From contig NC_030859.1 in assembly GCF_000208745.1 (NCBI RefSeq), positions 14,418,225 through 14,482,224 of the forward strand: a stretch of 64,000 nt of DNA, in the 5' to 3' direction. The position numbers were made by a program, and so were the translations under genes. Of the stretch, positions 58,591-64,000 are shown in pieces (the stretch's first letter is position 1; the number at the start of each line of letters is the position of its first letter). The notes under the pieces were generated by a model that was given only the letters and a program-made list of their open reading frames with translations, was not told where the DNA came from and made no database searches. This DNA comes from Theobroma cacao. Lineage: Eukaryota > Streptophyta > Magnoliopsida > Malvales > Malvaceae.

Positions 58591-61500
58591 CGCAACATTA
58601 TTCATCAATGCACAATGTATATTCATATACATACATGCCAACACAATATAAGAGCACAAGGATTCATCATTTTACACATTTCACATTTTCACAACATCAA
58701 AGCATTTTATCAAGGGCTTGTTCCCCAGCACATATTTTTAAACAAAGGTTGGATAAAATCATTCAAATGTTTCATCCAAATACATTTACATCTCCCAAAG
58801 CAAATTTTGAAATGCAAGTTCACTCACCGGTCTTGTTGATTCTTTTGCTTGACTCTAACCTTAACTAATACTCTAAATGGACATGTGAGGCCTTGTTGGA
58901 ACATCTACACACACAGCATCACAACCAACCCAAATTGGCATTAATATAATCCAAAAGCTCTTTCCTAATCAAGTTCCACTAGTTATTCCTAACTAGCTTC
59001 CAATTGCCATTGAATGGCTAGTTATTCACACTACTCTAGTCACCCTAAGAGTGAATAAACAACTTCAATGATAAAACACTCACAAACCCCATTGTTAGCC
59101 ATTATCAACAACTAAAGAAATTTAACCCTAACTTATACTCACCTTGATGATCTTTGAAGTTGAATTCTCTTTCAAATTTCTTCAAGCTAACAAGGGAAAT
59201 CACTCTCTCTTTCTACATGTCCAGCTAGTGAGAGGAAGATGGAAGTAAGACTTTTTAAGGGTTTTAAGGTGAGAGAGTGAAAAAGCACAAAATGTTTTAT
59301 GAAAAAGTGCTCAAAAGTATGAAATTAAAGCTAGAGAGAGAAAGTTATGGAAACTTTAAAAGAGGCTCCCATGGAGATGAAGAAACATGATAGGGGAAAG
59401 GAAGAAGAAATGGCTAGAAGCTGCTGGAAATTGCTAGAGCTTTAGATATTTATAACTAAAGTTTATCCATTTCTCACATAAATTACCAAAATGCCCTTAA
59501 CATGGTGACTTTGTCTTCCTCTCATCTTTTGTGCAACCTTTTTCTCTTTTGACACTAAGGCAAGGTCCATAATAGTTTAGAAATACTCGGGTTCTCGAAA
59601 ACATAAAAATTTAGACCCAAGATGCAAAATGATCATTTTGCCCCTACCCTAGAAATTATCATTATTTTTATCTTCTTCATTTATTTACCATCATAAACAT
59701 CATTTATTCCTTCCTTAGGCCTATTTAGACCTTAATAGCATCAAGAAAACCCACTCGTAGGAGCTCACCAAGAGAAATTATAAAATTATCCTTGGTCCGC
59801 ATTATCGCGTCTACTTTTAGTTATGTGTCTATGGAGATCGAGATTTCACAGGTTCACTAATTACCCTTTTTAACTCGGTAATTAACCTCAATTGGCATCC
59901 GTAAACTTTATTAGCCACCGTATCAAAATACAGGGTACTACATGACCACTCATTTGCCTTCACATGCTTCAAACTGCACCCAAAAGCATTCTGTTTTGGG
60001 ATCCTTGGTTAAGCACCTATAGGGATAAAATCAAAGCATATCACTCCACATATAAGACAACCTGGTGTCTCAAGTCTAAGGAATATTTACACGATTAACA
60101 CATAAGAAGTGTTGCATAGACACTAGAGTCTATTACCAAATGCACTTCTTATGGTTAGTAATATTCAGTGAACTTGCTCTCTTAGGCAAGCACCTATATT
60201 CTAGTTTCAAATATCTTTGTACTTCAATCTATGAGATCAATTGCTTACTTCCACATAAGGAACATATAATATACTAGTCTCTAAGGATCATTGATATCCT
60301 GTCTCAATGATACATTGACCAGGAATATTTTGAGATTATGCATTGATGCATAAGGATCTCATAACTACAACCCATTACAATTCCCTTGCAATGCATATTA
60401 ATCTCACGGACTTCATCTATTTAGACTTATAACTCATTATAATTGATGTCTTATTGATGAAGGAAAACCTTTAATCATTCAACATGAATGATATTGTTGC
60501 ATGATTGGAATCAATCTCTAACCAATCCTAGTTGGCTACAAGGCTCATCCCAACAACTAGTGATAACTACCCTACAATAGGAGGTGTCAGCCAAGAAGAT
60601 TTAGCAACTGGGCTACAAAGTTTGGCTAATGAATTTGTTTTTTTTCACAATAGAAGACTAACATAATCCGAGGAATGGGTTTACTCTAATTCACAAGATA
60701 AAGATTATGCGCCTTAGTGCGAACATCCCAAAAAAGGCTATTAAGGTTTCTTTGATGGCTTTCATGAAGTTAAAGCCCCAGTCTTTTACTAGTTCAAATG
60801 CGAAGGAAGATCCATAAAGATTTTTGGAGGACATGGAATGTATTTGTTCTACTTTGGGATGCTCCACACATCGATCAGTAGAATTGGTGGGATTTAGATT
60901 AAAAGATATGGCTAGAATATGGTTTATGTCACTTAAGAGAGGTAGACCATCAAGGTCAACCCTAATGTCATGGGAAGAATTTATCTAAGCTTTCCTAGAT
61001 CTTTTCTTGCTTAAAAACATGAGAGACGCTAAGGCATAGGAGTTTGAGTCTTTGAGACAAACCCTAGACATAACGTTGATGGAGTATTTATGTCCACTTC
61101 ACCCAATTATCGAGATATGCTCTTGACTTGGTCCTAACTGAGCAAAAGAGGATCAAGAGATTCATTAGGGGATTAATCAAGTCGCTCTTTAGAGTTCTTG
61201 CCACCTAGAGGTTTGCCTCATATGCAGCAATGGTGGATGCAACTAGAATGATTAAAACTAGAAGAATAGAATCTCGGATGGAAGGAAGAAATGGTTGAAG
61301 AGCTTGGATATAAGGCCAACAGAGTCGTAGAGATTCTAGTGCGACTAAGAGTCCCACATTTATACACCATCAAAGTCGTGAGGGGACCACTCCTATGCAC
61401 AGGCCACCAAGAAGTAGTGATTCATATAGCTTATCATCTAAGCAAAAACAATCTAGTGGAGCATCTAATCTATGCCCTAGGCAAAAGGGTGTCTTATGTA

Positions 61501-61800
61501 ATTATTGTGGAAAGGCACATGGTGGACCACGCCATAGGGTAGTTGGTTTGTGTTTTGGATGTCGTTAATTTAGGCATTTGATGAGAGATTGCTTAATGTA
61601 GAGACAATCGACTAAGGGTGATCATGGATAACAGAAGGCAAGTGTCCAATACTTTACCTAGAATCGCACGAATTGGGAGAAATGTTAGAGGTGACAAAGG
61701 TAAGGGTGTAACCTCATCATCACGAGCTAGATCGGCACAACCGGGTAACGATGGAGGAAATCAAACCCGAGTAATTGCTTTGACACTGCAAATGCTCAAA

Positions 61801-62160
61801 CTTCCAATGCAACGATCACAGGTACACTTTCTATTTGTGGTACTGAAGCTTTAGTTTTGTTTGATCCCAAATCAACACATTCATTTGTGTCCCCACTTTT
61901 TATGCAAAAAGTAGATCAATTTTGTAGTAATATGGAGGAACCCCTGATTGTGACTACTCCGTTAGAGATGATATTTGTGGCAGAATATGTGTATAAATCT
62001 TGTGAGGTCTGCATAAAAAATAAGGACACATTAGCAGACTTGGTGTTCTTGCTAACTTTGGATTTTGATGTGATATTAGGAATGGACTGGTTAACATCCT
62101 TCTTTGCCAAGGTAAACTAATACTGTAAGCTTGTGAAGTTTAAGTTTCTAGGGAAATCCT
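61801..62160 (+). pseudogene. gypsy D2 protease
   Basis: Reads LVLFDPKSTHSFVSPLF (about 61850-61900), equivalent to the family's LFDSGSTHSF active-site block, then a DVILGMDWL block (62068-62094). The catalytic D-S/T-G triad is changed to DPK, so the enzyme would be inactive. Confidence 0.78.
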
Positions 62161-62419
62161 CATTGTGATATACAAGTATGGTAGCCCAATATCTATGGGA
62201 GTTGTGTCAAACATAGCCACTAAGCCAACGCTGAAGCAAGAAAGCCAAGGGTACTTGGTGATGACAAGAAACACTTCGATGGATGATAGGAGTACGAATT
62301 GTGTACTGGTAGTAGGTGAGTATCTGGATGTTTTTCTAGATGCATTACTTGGATTTCCTTTCAAGAAGGAAATTGAATTTTGCATTGATTTGATTTTAGA
62401 TATGTAGCCAATTTCTATA

Positions 62420-63060
62420 CCTCCTTAACGAGTGGCACCAGTTGAGTTAATTGAGCTTAAAGGGCAATAGGAGGACTTATTAAATAAAGGCTTTTTAAGC
62501 CTCAGTGTTTCACCTTAGGGAGATTCAGTACTATTTGTAAAGAAGAAGGACAATAGTTTATGACAGTGCATTGACTATCGGTAATTGAATAAGGTCATTG
62601 TGAAGAATAAATATCCACTTCCAAGGATCGATGACTTGTTTGATCAGTTGTAGGGTGTCGTGTGCTTATCTAAGATTGATTTATGCTCAAGGTATGACCA
62701 ATTGAGAATAAGAAAAAGTAATATACCCAAGACAACATTTCACACACGTTATGGACATTATGAATTTTTGACGATGTCGTTTGGACTAACCAATGCACTT
62801 GTAGCATTCATGGATTTAATGAACAGGTCTTTCCAGCATATTTGGATTGATTGTGGTCATATTTATGAATGGTATTTTGGTGTACTATAAGAGCCCAAAG
62901 GAACATGCACAACATTTGAGGATTGTGATACAGACTCTGAAAGAGCATAAACTAGATGATAAATTTTTGAATTGTGAATTTTGGCTGAATAAAGTCAGTT
63001 TCTTGGGACACGTGGTGTTTGAACAAAGGATACAAGTTGACCCTAGTTAGGTAAAACCTA
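62420..63060 (+). pseudogene. gypsy D2 reverse transcriptase
   Basis: Shows [69 protein letters not shown] and, after a shift, [34 protein letters not shown] follows. The catalytic F/YxDD is destroyed by the shift near 62845-62880. Several stops interrupt the domain. Confidence 0.85.
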
Positions 63061-63199
63061 TGGAGAATTGGCAGAGGCCGACATTTGTAATAGAAGTTAG
63101 AAGTTTTTAGGCTTAACCGATATTACAAATGTTTTATGCAATATTTTTCTAAGATTCCACCCCTTTTGACAATACTGACTCAAAAAGGAGTTAAGTTTG

Positions 63200-63640
63200 A
63201 TTAGTTTGATGCATGTGAGGCTAGTTTTTAGAGCCTTAAAGCCTATCTCACTTTTGTACCTGTGTTAAGCCTGCTCTGTGGATCCAAAGGCTATATAGTG
63301 TATTGTAATGCATCACGAGTGAGATTGGGTTACGTGCTAAGGCAACATGGAAAGGTTATCGCGTATGCTTCCAGACAATTGAAGAGGCATGAATAGAACT
63401 ACCTTACGCATGACCTAGAGATGGTCGCAATCATATTTGCTTTGAAAATTTAGTGTCATTGTGTCTATGGTGAAACTTGTGAAATATATACTGATCACAA
63501 GAAATTAAAGTATATATTTCAACAAAGAGATTTGAATTTGAAATAGCGTAGGTGGTTGGAACTGTTGAAAGATTATGATTGCACCATACTCTACAATCCA
63601 AGCAAGGCCAATGTGGTGGCAGGTGCCTTGAGCTAGAAAT
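63200..63640 (+). pseudogene. gypsy D2 RNase H
   Basis: Reads GKVIAYASRQLKRHE, YLTHDLEMVAIIFALK, YTDHKKLKYIFQQRDLN and RRWLELLKDYDCTILYNPSKANVV, the standard Ty3-gypsy RNase H order. It has stops at 63451 and 63544. Confidence 0.85.
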
Positions 63641-63779
63641 TAATGGGGAGTTAGATCAAATTAAAGCTACCCAAGATCAAGATGAATATATGGTGAAAAT
63701 ATTTGGAGACATGAGCGAAGAAAGAGCTAGAGACTTTGTGTATGGCACTGACGATTTAATGAGATAGCGATCATAAGTT

Positions 63780-64000
63780 TATGTGCTGAATATGGATAAT
63801 TTGAGAAATGAGATTTTGAAACCCAAGAACCATCAAGTGTATCATGATCTAAAGTCTATGTATTGGTGGCCAAGACTAAAGAAAGACATGGTGGAATATG
63901 TCTCTAAGTGCTTAACATGCCAACAAGTGAAAGCTAAGCATCAGAGACCTTCAAGACTGTTGCAACTGTTATTCGATTCCCGAATGGAAATAGTAACAGG
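63780..64000 (+). pseudogene. gypsy D2 integrase, N-terminal zinc domain, cut by window end
   Basis: Reads [20 protein letters not shown] and then [21 protein letters not shown], the HHCC zinc-binding entry of Ty3-gypsy integrases (CxxC present). The rest and the 3' LTR lie beyond the window. Confidence 0.8.

Larger units (their letters stand above)
57319..59942 (-). mobile_element. gypsy solo LTR inside the copia solo LTR, perfect TGACC duplication
   Basis: On the minus strand it starts TGTAGTACCCTGTATTTTG at 59942 and ends ...ATTTGGGCTGTGACA at 57319. TGACC is present at 57314-57318 and 59943-59947. A TATA (TATAAATA, 59447-59454) is followed by a pyrimidine-rich leader. The GCTGCAG palindromes (58200-58320) and the GCACTCCC array (58477-58590) lie about 0.9-1.25 kb downstream of that promoter. 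Sister copy: 21588-24186. Confidence 0.85.
56140..60555 (-). mobile_element. copia solo LTR inside gypsy D2 gag
   Basis: On the minus strand it starts TGTTGGGATGAGCCTTGTAG at 60555 and ends ...CCCATTA at 56140. The flanks gctag (56135-56139) and actag (60556-60560) match 4 of 5, and the gag frame is continuous across the pair. A TATA (CTATATAA, 56662-56669) lies in the minus orientation. Without the nested LTR its length is about 1.8 kb. Confidence 0.78.
55973..61800 (+). pseudogene. gypsy D2 gag, split by a copia solo LTR
   Basis: The ATG at 55973 is followed by a frame with two stops that reaches DANPNYVPSGDEIMGAS at 56139. The copia solo LTR follows and the same frame continues at 60561 with NYPTIGGVSQEDLATGLQSL. 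Further on, in shifted frames, come the Ty3-gag landmarks: a LYFGML..IGG trace, LTEQKRIKRFIRGLIK (about 61135-61185) and ASYAAMVDATRMI (61217-61255). A zinc-knuckle region follows (CNYCGKAHGG and CFGCR, about 61495-61565). Many stops. The gag type and later domains fit a chromovirus-like Ty3-gypsy element. Confidence 0.75.

Noticed and set aside
58400..58868. Overlapping open frames rich in His, Ser and Thr
   Set aside because: Same cause: tandem array and LTR sequence, in several frames at once.

Overview
The window looks like a gene-poor, AT-rich stretch of a dicot nuclear genome. A Malvales-type plant is possible, but that is only an impression from repeat texture. I can support two host genes. 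The first is an intronless DYW-type pentatricopeptide repeat (PPR) gene at 10504-12393 (+). The second is a two-exon gene for a small zinc-ribbon/EAR-motif repressor of the GIR1 type at 38246-37619 (-). Almost everything else is transposable-element sequence, mostly broken and deeply nested.

Left part (1-10500): remains of gypsy-type LTRs, a 2.6-kb solo LTR (1128-3774), a Sirevirus-like copia LTR (4047-5673), a hAT transposase relic split from its downstream flank by a copia remnant (7000-8666), then plain intergenic DNA up to the PPR gene.

Middle part (12400-36000): a solo LTR just downstream of the PPR gene (12925-14407), LINE ORF1 fragments with an RRM domain, gypsy and copia LTR fragments, and a copia element on the minus strand ('copia A'). 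Copia A has a gag interrupted by a solo gypsy-type LTR (21588-24186), and its 5' LTR is interrupted by a complete non-autonomous Sirevirus-like element ('element B', 26531-35711; two LTRs, PBS, a gag with an internal deletion, and about 5.4 kb with no coding capacity). Many boundaries are supported by 5-bp target duplications read directly from the sequence.

Right part (36000-64000): a LINE RNase H relic, the GIR1-like gene, a long inverted-repeat element, and a LINE ORF1 split by a copia element that itself holds a LINE 3' fragment. From 49790 to the window end lies a decayed Ty3-gypsy element ('gypsy D2'). Its 5' LTR contains a solo LTR with perfect AATAA duplications and an assembly gap of 344 Ns. 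Its gag contains a copia solo LTR, which contains another gypsy solo LTR with perfect TGACC duplications.

The most interesting signal is not a gene. Several unrelated LTR families, copia and gypsy alike, carry a cluster of short family-specific palindromes (cores TATCGATA, GTCGAC, AATCGATT, GACTATAGTC, GCTGCAGC, GAGCCGCGGCTC). In the copia LTRs, and in the solo LTR at 12925, the cluster lies about 60-600 bp upstream of a recognisable TATA box. The Sirevirus-like LTRs also share a repeat of about 34-37 bp downstream of the TATA box. All calls come from reading the sequence and from family knowledge; no database search was possible.
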